DNA of 64,000 nucleotides from Synechococcus sp. Cruz-7E5 (GTDB lineage Bacteria; Cyanobacteriota; Cyanobacteriia; PCC-6307; Cyanobiaceae), in NCBI RefSeq assembly GCF_024345995.1, contig NZ_JAGQCE010000001.1:310001-374000 (forward strand). The letters are read 5' to 3'. The notes under the pieces are model-generated. The model ran no database searches and was not told the origin of the DNA. It worked only from the letters and a program-made list of their open reading frames with translations. A program made the position numbers and the translations under genes. How positions within the stretch are numbered: the stretch's first letter is position 1; each line of letters starts with the position of its first letter. Shown here one piece after another: positions 1 to 7,202 of the stretch.

Positions 1-64
1 CCACGACGATCTGCTCGACGTGGGCAACGACGAACGGGGCCGGGTGGTCTACCGGGAGCCCTGA
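1..64 (+). CDS. 3' end of an unidentified protein-coding gene
   Basis: Reading from base 2, twenty codons run to a TGA at 62-64 (protein end ...GNDERGRVVYREP). The rest lies outside the window, so no function can be assigned. The codon choice is GC-rich like that of its neighbours. Its stop codon directly abuts the stop codon of the convergent gene at 65, with no base between them. It could be a chance reading frame, but the abutting stops fit the tight packing seen elsewhere. Confidence 0.5.
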   Translation, partial: HDDLLDVGNDERGRVVYREP

Positions 65-787
65 TCAGACGAGCTGGCCGTCAGCCAGTCGCAGAGTCGG
101 CTGCTTGAGCTGCTCGTTGAAGAAGCGGCGCAGCTGGCCGGCCGCCTTGACCGGTTGGCCGTAGGCACTGCCGCCGTGGTGCAAGGGGAAGGACGCCCAT
201 TCACCAGCCAGGCGCGCCATCGCCTCATCACAGAGCTGGCCCCTGTCAATCGCCGCCAGGGCGCCACGCTGATCAGCCAGATAGAGGGCTGCCTGGTCCT
301 GGTTGGCGGGCCCGAAGCCGCGCAGACCGAGACGGCGACTGGCCGCCTCCCAGGTGGCTGGCAGCATCTGGTATGCCCCGGCGGCGGCACTGGCGTAGCG
401 CTTCACCACCACTGTGTCGGGGTGACGCTCCAGGGAGGACACCAGCTCGCCGCCGTAGAGGGTGCGGTAGCCATCGGGGGAACCATTCGCCCAGGTGCCC
501 TCGGCGTAGCGGATCGTGGCCAGCAGGGCCCGCCGTTGGCGGGTGAGGGGATAGCGAACTGCAGTCGGGGCAGGTGCACGGACCGTGACAGTTGGAGCTG
601 CAGGACGCGGTTGCGCAGCTGTTGCCGGCTTGGAGGCAAGCGGAGGGGGTGTGGGCAGCGTCGGCGGAACGGCAGCCAGAGCAGCGCCATAGCGGCTGGA
701 GATCAGCGAAGGCAGGACCAGCAGCAGAGCGGTGCTGCCGAGGGCCTGGATGGTTCCGCGGGGTGCTGATGTTCCCTTACCAACCAT
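65..787 (-). CDS. secreted GH104 lysozyme-like (lambda endolysin-type) transglycosylase
   Basis: Predicted muralytic enzyme of 240 residues. An N-terminal hydrophobic segment (about 16-39, ending ALAA) looks like a signal peptide and is followed by a Pro/Ala-rich linker (about 40-80). The catalytic domain (about 83-227) resembles the lambda R endolysin fold family GH104: RYAEGT with the likely catalytic Glu96, YGGEL at 111-115, GAYQML at 137-142, a DQ-AL block near 164-168 and IDRG at 180-183. Lambda R cleaves glycan strands without water, giving anhydro-muramic ends; whether this enzyme does so is inference. ATG start at 785-787. It is a lone gene, with no holin or other phage gene nearby, so a wall-remodelling role is more likely than prophage lysis. 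Confidence 0.8.
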   Translation of the reverse strand: MVGKGTSAPRGTIQALGSTALLLVLPSLISSRYGAALAAVPPTLPTPPPLASKPATAAQPRPAAPTVTVRAPAPTAVRYPLTRQRRALLATIRYAEGTWANGSPDGYRTLYGGELVSSLERHPDTVVVKRYASAAAGAYQMLPATWEAASRRLGLRGFGPANQDQAALYLADQRGALAAIDRGQLCDEAMARLAGEWASFPLHHGGSAYGQPVKAAGQLRRFFNEQLKQPTLRLADGQLV

Positions 788-1000
788 GCCGTATCAAATT
801 CTTAAAGTTTGCAAAATTGTGATGGTTGAAACACCTATCCGGCGCCGACTGCCTGGCGGGCTGGACAAATGGGGCGCTGCCGTGCTTTTCAATCCACCCG
901 CGAGGTCATCACGCGCCGAAGCAGGCGCCAGCACAGGTGCCCCCATTACTTCAGCTACCACACCCGCCTGGATCGACAAGCCCCCGCCGACGGCTTGAAT

Positions 1001-1017
1001 GATCAGTGCCACTGATC
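1001..1017 (-). terminator. hairpin downstream of trpS
   Basis: GATCAGT, GCC, ACTGATC form a perfect 7-bp stem with a 3-nt loop, 17-33 bases beyond the trpS stop. No T-run follows on either strand, so intrinsic termination is uncertain. The surrounding 788-1033 spacer holds no convincing ORF and presumably also carries the promoter of the gene at 65-787. Confidence 0.3.
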
Positions 1018-1033
1018 CAGTTCAGGGCAGTGA

Positions 1034-2050
1034 TCAGCGTGCCGGCAGAAATCCCATCGCCGTGCGCACCCGCTCCAGAGATGCCTCGGCCACCGCGCTG
1101 GCACGCTCCCGACCACTGCGCAGGACCTGATCGAGGTAGCCCGGCTCGGCGAGGATCTCGTCGTAGCGCTCCTGCAGGGGACGAAGGGCCTCCACGGCCG
1201 CCTCGGCCAGCAGGGGTTTGAACTGGCCCCAGCCCATCTGGGCGCACTGCCGTGCAGCGGCCTCTCGGCCCACCCCACTCAGCAGCGCATACAGCCCCAG
1301 CAGATTGTCTGCCTCAGGCCGCTCGGGGTTGCCGAACTCCAACCCCATCACCGGATCGGTCTTGGCCCGTTTGATCTTGCGGGTGATCAACTCGGGGGGA
1401 TCGAGCAGGTTGATGCGAGAACCCTCATTGGGGTCGCTCTTGCTCATCTTGCTGCGACCATCCACCAGGCTCATCACCCGGGCCCCTTCAGCCAGGATCA
1501 ATGGCTCCGGCACCTTCAGCAGCGGCCGCTCTTCGGGTGCGAAGCGGGCGTTGATCCGTTGCTGGGCGATGTCGCGGGCCAGCTCCAGATGCTGCTTCTG
1601 GTCTTCGCCCACCGGCACCAGATCGGCGTCGTAGAGAAGGATGTCCGCCGCCATCAGCACGGGGTAATCCAGCAGACCCACTGAAACGTTCTCCCCCTGC
1701 TTGCGCGCCTTCTCCTTGAACTGGATCATCCGCTCCAGCCAGTTCAGAGGCGTGACGCAGTTCAGCAGCCAGGTGAGCTCACTGTGGGCCGCGACCTGGC
1801 TCTGCACAAAGACACTGGAGAGCTCAGGATCGATGCCGCTGGCCAGGTAAAGCGCAGCGGTGCGGCGCGTGTTCTCCGCCAGCTGCGCCGGATCGTGGGG
1901 AACGGTGATGGCATGTAGATCCACCACACAGAAAAACGTGTCGTGGTCGTGCTGAAGGCTGACCCAGTTGCGGATGGCTCCGAGCCAGTTGCCCAGGTGC
2001 AGTGCACCGGTGGGTTGGACACCGGAGAGAACCCTGGGCCTGCCGCTCAC
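1034..2050 (-). CDS. trpS: tryptophanyl-tRNA synthetase
   Basis: Class I aminoacyl-tRNA synthetase charging tRNA-Trp with tryptophan in the cytoplasm; 338 residues, the usual bacterial length. The HIGH-type signature is HLGN at 18-21 and the KMSKS loop is at 201-205 (GRSKMSKSDPNEG). The start is GTG at 2048-2050, overlapping the TGA of the upstream gene as GTGA, so translation is probably coupled to it. Identification is secure; only the start codon is inferred from the overlap. Confidence 0.97.
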   Translation of the reverse strand: MSGRPRVLSGVQPTGALHLGNWLGAIRNWVSLQHDHDTFFCVVDLHAITVPHDPAQLAENTRRTAALYLASGIDPELSSVFVQSQVAAHSELTWLLNCVTPLNWLERMIQFKEKARKQGENVSVGLLDYPVLMAADILLYDADLVPVGEDQKQHLELARDIAQQRINARFAPEERPLLKVPEPLILAEGARVMSLVDGRSKMSKSDPNEGSRINLLDPPELITRKIKRAKTDPVMGLEFGNPERPEADNLLGLYALLSGVGREAAARQCAQMGWGQFKPLLAEAAVEALRPLQERYDEILAEPGYLDQVLRSGRERASAVAEASLERVRTAMGFLPAR

Positions 2051-2655
2051 GGTTGCGTCTCAGCCGTTTCGGCGGGAGGAACGGACGGATCCGGGCTGTC
2101 CTGACTGACGACCTCGGCCTGGCTGGTGGCCTGCTCCGGTTCCGAGATCACCACCTCGAGGGCCTGTTCAGAAGGCTCGGCAGCCTCCGCGGCAACGAGC
2201 TCGGGGGCCTCGGCCTCCACCTCGGGGGCAGGGGCCTGGGGACGGCTGGGCCGCGCGAAGGGATCCGGACGGCTGGAGCGACGCTCACCACGACCCTCAG
2301 CAGGGGCACGCCGGGCCCGTTGCCCGTCGCGGGGGGCTGCCTCGTTTCGGGGAGCACCGCCCTGGGAACGGTGCTCCGCCAGCAGGGCATCCAGTTGACC
2401 CTGCTCCAGCAGCTGGGCCACGGTGCGGATCGAGAAACCGAGGGCCGCCACGGTGGAGCGAAGCTGGAAGGCCTCCTGAACGGCCTGGGCAGCCCTCAGC
2501 TCGTTGTCGCTCAGGCGGATGCGAAAGCCTCCGGCCTCCCGCTCACGGCCGCCGCCACCACCGCCACCGCCGCCGCGGCCGGTCTCGATGCGCCGGGCAC
2601 GGGCGGGCTGGTCCTGCTCAGGCTGGGGCACTGCTGCTGTGTTCTCGTCGGCCAT
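2047..2655 (-). CDS. hypothetical basic/low-complexity protein upstream of trpS
   Basis: About 202 residues from ATG at 2653-2655; a TTG five codons upstream is possible. No enzyme family is recognised. A nine-glycine run follows a basic stretch (ARARRIETGR), then a compact segment (GFRIRLSDNELRAAQAVQ and following, about 50 residues) that looks folded and could be a small helical nucleic-acid-binding domain. The second half is Arg/Pro/Glu/Ala-rich and disordered. The layout (basic Gly-rich plus acidic tail) recalls RNA-binding or ribosome-associated proteins, but that is a guess. It is linked to trpS by a 4-bp GTGA overlap. Confidence 0.75.
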   Translation of the reverse strand: MADENTAAVPQPEQDQPARARRIETGRGGGGGGGGGREREAGGFRIRLSDNELRAAQAVQEAFQLRSTVAALGFSIRTVAQLLEQGQLDALLAEHRSQGGAPRNEAAPRDGQRARRAPAEGRGERRSSRPDPFARPSRPQAPAPEVEAEAPELVAAEAAEPSEQALEVVISEPEQATSQAEVVSQDSPDPSVPPAETAETQP

Positions 2656-2699
2656 CGCCGGAGCCTTCAATCAGGGGGCAAGTGTGCCGCATCAACGGT

Positions 2700-3197
2700 T
2701 CATGGGGCCATCAGCCAGAGCATTCGGTGGGCTTCGGCGCTGCCGGAGCGGGCGAGAACCAGCAACGGCAACGGCCTTGGGCCGGACATGGCGAAAGCGT
2801 GCCGGTAACGGTCGAGAAAGGCGAGGTAGGCCTGCAGGGTCCAGCCGTGGTGGCCCCGCTCCTGGGCCTGCCAGTGGCGTTTCAGGGCCAGCCGGCAGGC
2901 CTCCTCACCGAACTCGCGCCAACAGTGGGCCTCAGCCGCCGCCGGGCTCAGGCCATCCCGGCAACAGCGGCGGAAGGCCTCCAGCTCGGGGGCCGCAGCC
3001 GTGCAATCCGGCGGCAACTCCGCCGCCAGCCGCTCCACCGCCAGCGCCTCAAGCCGCAACCAGCAGCGATCCAGGAGCAGCACCGGCAGACCCCCGTGCC
3101 AGTGCCGCTCCAGTTGCTGCAGCTGCAGAAACCGGGCCAGCTCCTGCTCCAGCCGGGGGGTGAGCATCAGACTGGCGGCCGGGGCCGTTTTAACCAT
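2700..3197 (-). CDS. conserved hypothetical cyanobacterial protein
   Basis: About 165 residues from ATG at 3195-3197; the frame stays open to 3308 but that part would run across the start region of the divergent gene at 3302. Rich in Leu, Arg, Trp and Cys (QLERHWHGGLPVLLLDRCW; FRRCCRDG), largely alpha-helical by eye, with no signal peptide or clear membrane span. No family could be named. It lies 44 bp upstream of the gene ending at 2655 on the same strand and may share its transcript. Confidence 0.6.
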   Translation of the reverse strand: MVKTAPAASLMLTPRLEQELARFLQLQQLERHWHGGLPVLLLDRCWLRLEALAVERLAAELPPDCTAAAPELEAFRRCCRDGLSPAAAEAHCWREFGEEACRLALKRHWQAQERGHHGWTLQAYLAFLDRYRHAFAMSGPRPLPLLVLARSGSAEAHRMLWLMAP

Positions 3198-3301
3198 GGC
3201 AAGGCCGCTCGACCTGACCAGTCTGGGGGTGATCCGGGCGGCCTGGGCAGGAGTGGGCGGCTGAGCTAGAGAGGCACTGCTTCGGCAGCGCCGCACCAAC
3301 C

Positions 3302-4699
3302 TTGACAACCCCAGCCGACTCCACCGCTGCCGCCAGCTCCGCTGCCGGAGACCAGTCGCGGAGCTGGCGGCCTGGGATGCCCTGGATGCCGGCCGCCCTG
3401 GTGCTGGCCGGCGGTCTGCTTCTGGGCGACAGCCTGCACGGCAGTGTTTCCGGTGCCGTGGTGGTTGCCGCGGCGGCTGGGGGCCTGTGGTGGCTCAGCC
3501 GTGGCAAGGCCACGATCCAACCCAGGCTTCCCTCCAGCTGGAGCGGCTGGATCGAGCGCTGCGACGGGCTGCTGAATCAGTTTGAGCAGCTCCAGCCCAC
3601 GCAGAACGATCCGGCGGCCGCCGCCGAACAGGAGAGCCGGCGGCTGCAGCTGCAGCAGCTGCGCGAACGTCAGCCGCGACAGCGGCTGCAGGTGGGTCTG
3701 GCCGGGGTCTCTCTGCCGCCACAGAGCCTGCAGCCTGAGCTGATCCGTGCACTCAAGGCCCCCCTGCCCCTCTGCCTGCACTGGGGCCATCCACTGCCGA
3801 GCCACAGCCCCGACTGGAGCTGGCCCCTGCTGTTCCAGCAGTGCGACCTGCTGCTCATTCACCTGGAGACCCCCCTTAGAGCGGCGGATCTGCGCTGGCT
3901 CGAATCCCTGCCCAGGGGCCAGGCCGTGTTCTTGCTGGTGGCGCGCCCCGGCCCAGGACCACAGCCGGATCTCGAGCAGGAGTTGCGCGCCCAGCTGCCC
4001 GCGACACTCGCCAATCAGGTCATCCTCTGGAGCGGCGAGGAGAACCAACTCAGCCGTGCTCTTGAACCCTGCAGCCGGATGCTGCGCGCCAGCGGCAGGG
4101 CCATGTTGCTGCAGACCGAACTGCGCTGCCTCGAGAGCCTGCACGGCGACTGGCAAGCCAGGCTGGAAGTTCTACGCCGGGGGCGTCTCGATGGCCTGGT
4201 GAGACGCACCCAGTGGCTGGTGGCCGGCGGGGTGTTCGCGGCCCCCATGCCCAGCGTCGATGTGCTGGTGCTGGCGGTGGCCAATGGACTGATGCTCAAG
4301 GAAATGGCCGAGCTCTGGGATTGCCCCTGGCAACTGGCTCAGTTGCGCGAGGCCGCGACCGAGCTGGCCAAGGCGGCCCTGGCCCTGGGAGTGACGGAGT
4401 GGACCAGCCAGGCCTTGCTCTCGGCCATGCGCCTGGAGGGCACCACCTGGCTGGTGGGGGGGGCGCTGCAGGCCCTTAGCGCCGCCTATCTCACCCGTGT
4501 GGTGGCCCATGCCATGGCCGACGTGCTCGCCCTCTCCTGCGGTGTGCCCGAAATGGATCTGCAGGTTCTGCGGCAGCAGGCCCCCCTGCTGGTGGCCAGG
4601 GCCGCGGAAGCTGAGCGGCTCGACTGGATGGGGTTCCTCAGCCAGGGGCAGACCTGGTGGCGCAGCCAGGCGAGCCGGGGACTGGAAGCAGCAGGCTGA
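3302..4699 (+). CDS. DUF697/YcjF-like membrane protein with a degenerate GTPase-like domain
   Basis: 465 residues, TTG start at 3302. Two N-terminal hydrophobic segments (about 29-43 and 48-65) predict membrane anchoring. Residues about 129-225 follow the outline of an Era-like GTPase (strand LQVGLAGV, later CDLLLIHLETPLRAADLRWL), but the P-loop position reads GVSLPPQSLQPEL, without the GxxxxGK[ST] motif. The C-terminal third (about 300-450) has alternating hydrophobic helices typical of DUF697 (PSVDVLVLAVANGLMLKEMA; LGVTEWTSQALLSA). Role unknown. The family assignment rests on pattern recall, not on a search. Confidence 0.7.
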   Translation: MTTPADSTAAASSAAGDQSRSWRPGMPWMPAALVLAGGLLLGDSLHGSVSGAVVVAAAAGGLWWLSRGKATIQPRLPSSWSGWIERCDGLLNQFEQLQPTQNDPAAAAEQESRRLQLQQLRERQPRQRLQVGLAGVSLPPQSLQPELIRALKAPLPLCLHWGHPLPSHSPDWSWPLLFQQCDLLLIHLETPLRAADLRWLESLPRGQAVFLLVARPGPGPQPDLEQELRAQLPATLANQVILWSGEENQLSRALEPCSRMLRASGRAMLLQTELRCLESLHGDWQARLEVLRRGRLDGLVRRTQWLVAGGVFAAPMPSVDVLVLAVANGLMLKEMAELWDCPWQLAQLREAATELAKAALALGVTEWTSQALLSAMRLEGTTWLVGGALQALSAAYLTRVVAHAMADVLALSCGVPEMDLQVLRQQAPLLVARAAEAERLDWMGFLSQGQTWWRSQASRGLEAAG

Positions 4700-4721
4700 A
4701 GCCCGCAATTAAAATATCTTC

Positions 4722-4750
4722 ATGAAGTCTTGATGAAGATGTTCATGAAG
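4722..4750 (+). promoter_or_regulatory. three phased ATGAAG repeats upstream of psbA
   Basis: ATGAAG occurs at 4722-4727, 4733-4738 and 4745-4750, i.e. at 11- and 12-bp steps, about one helical turn. The surrounding bases are also similar (TTCATGAAGT, TTGATGAAGA, TTCATGAAGT). On the other strand this reads CTTCAT repeats. Direct repeats on one DNA face are the usual target form of OmpR/PhoB-family regulators, for which RpaB would be the obvious candidate; the sequence does not match the HLR1 consensus I recall, so the regulator is unknown. Confidence 0.4.
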
Positions 4751-4802
4751 TTCTTTTTAAGCGGGAAACGTTTCAAGGCTTTCGCTGGCCAGATGGAAGG
4801 CT

Positions 4803-4831
4803 TTGCTTAACGTCAATGGGTGCCCATAACG
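4803..4831 (+). promoter_or_regulatory. candidate psbA promoter with ATGGG-NN-CCCAT element
   Basis: TTGCTT (4803-4808), a 17-bp spacer and ATAACG (4826-4831) give a plausible sigma-70-type promoter, implying a leader of about 70 nt. An inverted repeat, ATGGG-TG-CCCAT (4816-4827), lies in the spacer and over the -10 edge, where a bound protein would block or steer polymerase. The bases just before the psbA ATG are pyrimidine-rich and have no Shine-Dalgarno match. The transcription start is not known. Confidence 0.35.
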
Positions 4832-4909
4832 GCCAGTCCCAGAATCAGCGCCCTGAGCCTGATCTGGAACTGATCACCTGGGTTAATCCATCCCGTCCTC
4901 ATTCCTCCA

Positions 4910-5986
4910 ATGACCACGGCCGTTCGCAGCGGACGCGCTGGCAACTGGGAAAACTTCTGTCAGTGGGTCACCTCCACCGATAACCGCATTTATGTCGGTT
5001 GGTTCGGTGTGCTGATGATCCCCTGCCTCCTGGCAGCCACCATCTGCTTCATCATTGCCTTCATCGCCGCTCCCCCCGTCGACATCGATGGCATCAGGGA
5101 GCCCGTCGCAGGATCATTCCTGTATGGCAACAACATCATCTCCGGCGCCGTTGTTCCTTCCAGCAACGCCATCGGCCTGCACTTCTACCCGATCTGGGAA
5201 GCCGCCAGCCTCGACGAGTGGCTCTACAACGGCGGGCCCTACCAGCTGGTGGTCTTCCACTTCCTGATCGGCATCTCCTGCTACATGGGCCGCCAGTGGG
5301 AACTCTCCTACCGCCTCGGCATGCGTCCCTGGATCTGCGTGGCCTATTCGGCACCCCTCTCGGCCGCGTTCGCCGTGTTCCTGATCTACCCCTTCGGTCA
5401 GGGCTCCTTCTCCGACGGCATGCCCCTCGGCATCTCCGGCACCTTCAACTTCATGCTGGTGTTCCAGGCTGAGCACAACATCCTGATGCACCCATTCCAC
5501 ATGCTGGGTGTGGCTGGAGTGTTCGGCGGCTCCCTGTTCTCCGCCATGCACGGTTCACTTGTCACCAGCTCCCTGGTGCGTGAAACCACCGAGAGCGAGA
5601 GCCAGAACTACGGCTACAAGTTCGGCCAGGAGGAAGAGACCTACAACATCGTGGCTGCCCACGGTTACTTCGGTCGCCTGATCTTCCAGTACGCCTCCTT
5701 CAACAACAGCCGCAGCCTGCACTTCTTCCTGGCTGCATGGCCGGTTGTCGGCATCTGGTTCACCTCCCTGGGCGTGAGCACGATGGCCTTCAACCTGAAC
5801 GGCTTCAACTTCAACCAATCGATCCTGGATTCCCAGGGCCGGGTGCTCAACACCTGGGCCGACGTGCTCAACCGGGCCAACCTCGGGTTCGAGGTGATGC
5901 ACGAGCGCAACGCCCACAACTTCCCGCTGGATCTGGCTGCCAGCGAGATCGTGCCCCTGGCGCTGACCGCCCCCTCCATCGGCTGA
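4910..5986 (+). CDS. psbA: photosystem II reaction centre protein D1
   Basis: 358 residues; thylakoid membrane protein with five transmembrane helices that, with D2, holds P680, pheophytin, QB and ligands of the Mn4CaO5 cluster. Compared with the standard D1 numbering the N-terminus is one residue short. The residue equivalent to 130 is Gln (CAG at 5294-5296), the D1:1 form, not Glu. The QB-pocket block [13 protein letters not shown] is intact. The C-terminal Mn ligands are present ([15 protein letters not shown]331, E332, H336, D341, and A343 after processing), followed by a 15-residue extension removed by CtpA. ATG start; an intrinsic terminator follows at 6029, so it is probably monocistronic. 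Many cyanobacteria carry several psbA copies; only one lies here. Confidence 0.99.
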   Translation: MTTAVRSGRAGNWENFCQWVTSTDNRIYVGWFGVLMIPCLLAATICFIIAFIAAPPVDIDGIREPVAGSFLYGNNIISGAVVPSSNAIGLHFYPIWEAASLDEWLYNGGPYQLVVFHFLIGISCYMGRQWELSYRLGMRPWICVAYSAPLSAAFAVFLIYPFGQGSFSDGMPLGISGTFNFMLVFQAEHNILMHPFHMLGVAGVFGGSLFSAMHGSLVTSSLVRETTESESQNYGYKFGQEEETYNIVAAHGYFGRLIFQYASFNNSRSLHFFLAAWPVVGIWFTSLGVSTMAFNLNGFNFNQSILDSQGRVLNTWADVLNRANLGFEVMHERNAHNFPLDLAASEIVPLALTAPSIG

Positions 5987-6028
5987 TCCCAGCTCAGCCC
6001 CAAGGGGCCACAGCCAGAATCAGCTCAG

Positions 6029-6053
6029 CCCCTGCCACCGGCGGGGGTTTTTT
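6029..6053 (+). terminator. intrinsic terminator of psbA
   Basis: CCCCTGCC (6029-6036), loop ACC, GGCGGGGG (6040-6047) form an 8-bp stem with one T-G wobble, followed at once by six Ts (6048-6053). It starts 43 bases after the psbA stop. Confidence 0.9.
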
Positions 6054-6080
6054 GTTGCAGATGCTCTGATCGCTGTGCCG

Positions 6081-6185
6081 TTTCTGCGACCGACGTTTCT
6101 GCGATCGGCGTTTCTGCGATCGGCGTTTCTGCAATCGAAGTGACTGAGATCGACCTGACTGCGATCGCCGCTGCTGCATCCGTGG
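6081..6185 (+). repeat. degenerate 15-bp tandem repeat, about seven units
   Basis: Units start at 6081, 6096, 6111, 6126, 6141, 6156 and 6171. The second and third are identical (TTTCTGCGATCGGCG); the outer ones diverge, and the sixth contains a full HIP1 octamer (GCGATCGC at 6161-6168). The array lies between the psbA terminator and the mntC start. Its length is a multiple of three, so both strands read as 5-residue peptide repeats, but those frames have no other coding signs. Confidence 0.85.
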
Positions 6186-6217
6186 CTTGTAGATTTGCAT
6201 CTTGATGAGCAGGGTCT

Positions 6218-7198
6218 TTGGTCGCTCGGATCGGCGCTGACGGAAGGGCCAAAAGCCGGCATCGTTCCTATGGGTCTCTGGTCCTGCTGGTCGCAGCCAC
6301 GGTGCTGGCAGCCCTGACCAGTTGCCGCGGCACAGGCCCCGGGGCCTCCTCCCCCAGCACCGGCGCGGACCAGGACCGTCCCCTGGTGATCACCACCTTC
6401 ACCGTGCTGGCCGACATGGCCAGCAACGTGGCCGGCGATCACCTGCGGGTGGAATCAATCACCAAGCAGGGGGTGGAGATCCACGGCTACGAGCCCACCC
6501 CCGGCGATCTGCGCCGGGTCGAGGGGGCCATCCTTCTGCTGGAGAACGGCCTGAACCTGGAGCGCTGGAGCGATCGCTTCCTGGCAGGGATGCCAGAACT
6601 GAAACGAGCCACCCTCACCGCTGGGATCACCCCCCTGCCGATCACAGAGGATGCCTATCGGGGAAAACCCAATCCCCATGCCTGGATGTCCCCCCGCCTC
6701 GCAGAGATCTACGTGGAGAACATCCGCCAGGCCTTCAGCCAGCTCGATCCGGCCAACGCCGAGGATTACCGCCGCCGCGCCGAGGCCTACCGCGGCCAGC
6801 TGAGGGCCCTCGACCAGGAGTTGCGTCGGGAACTGGCCACGATCCCGCCGCCCAGGCGGGTGCTGGCCAGTTGCGAGGGGGCCTTCACCTACCTGGCAAA
6901 GGACTACGGCCTCGATGAGGCCTACCTCTGGCCGGTGAACTCCGAATCCCAGGTCACCCCCCAGCGGATGGCGCGGCTGATCGCCACCGTGCGCCAGCGT
7001 CAGGTGCCGGCGGTGTTCTGCGAGAGCACTGTCAGCGACAAGGTGCAGCGCCAGGTGGCCGAGCAGACGGGCGCCCGCTTCGGTGGTGTGTTCTACGTCG
7101 ATTCGCTCTCCTCGCCCCAGGGAGAAGCGCCGACCCTGCTGCAGCTGCAGCGCCACAACGTCCGCACCCTGATCCAGGGCCTGAAGGGAGGGAGCTGA
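6218..7198 (+). CDS. mntC: manganese ABC transporter substrate-binding lipoprotein
   Basis: 326 residues; captures Mn2+ in the periplasm for the membrane transporter encoded next. Signal segment at about 19-35 with lipobox LTSC, lipid attachment at Cys36. Cluster A-I metal-binding protein with the Mn-type ligand set at His89 (EIHGYEP), His154 (NPHAWMS), Glu220 (SCEGAF) and Asp295 (VDSLS); zinc proteins have His at the third position and a His-rich loop, both absent. Cys219 and Cys268 (VFCEST) match the disulfide pair I recall from Synechocystis MntC, and all these positions fall on the same residue numbers, which supports the TTG start at 6218. First gene of mntC-mntA-mntB. Confidence 0.93.
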   Translation: MVARIGADGRAKSRHRSYGSLVLLVAATVLAALTSCRGTGPGASSPSTGADQDRPLVITTFTVLADMASNVAGDHLRVESITKQGVEIHGYEPTPGDLRRVEGAILLLENGLNLERWSDRFLAGMPELKRATLTAGITPLPITEDAYRGKPNPHAWMSPRLAEIYVENIRQAFSQLDPANAEDYRRRAEAYRGQLRALDQELRRELATIPPPRRVLASCEGAFTYLAKDYGLDEAYLWPVNSESQVTPQRMARLIATVRQRQVPAVFCESTVSDKVQRQVAEQTGARFGGVFYVDSLSSPQGEAPTLLQLQRHNVRTLIQGLKGGS

Positions 7199-7202
7199 AC
7201 CC

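Noticed and set aside
6081-6185. CRISPR array
   Set aside because: The units are directly abutting 15-bp repeats with no spacers, and no cas gene is present.
6020-6442. Minus-strand frame with KRRSQ repeats over the 15-bp array
   Set aside because: The peptide repeat follows only from the 15-bp tandem DNA repeat; the frame also crosses the psbA terminator and the mntC 5' end.
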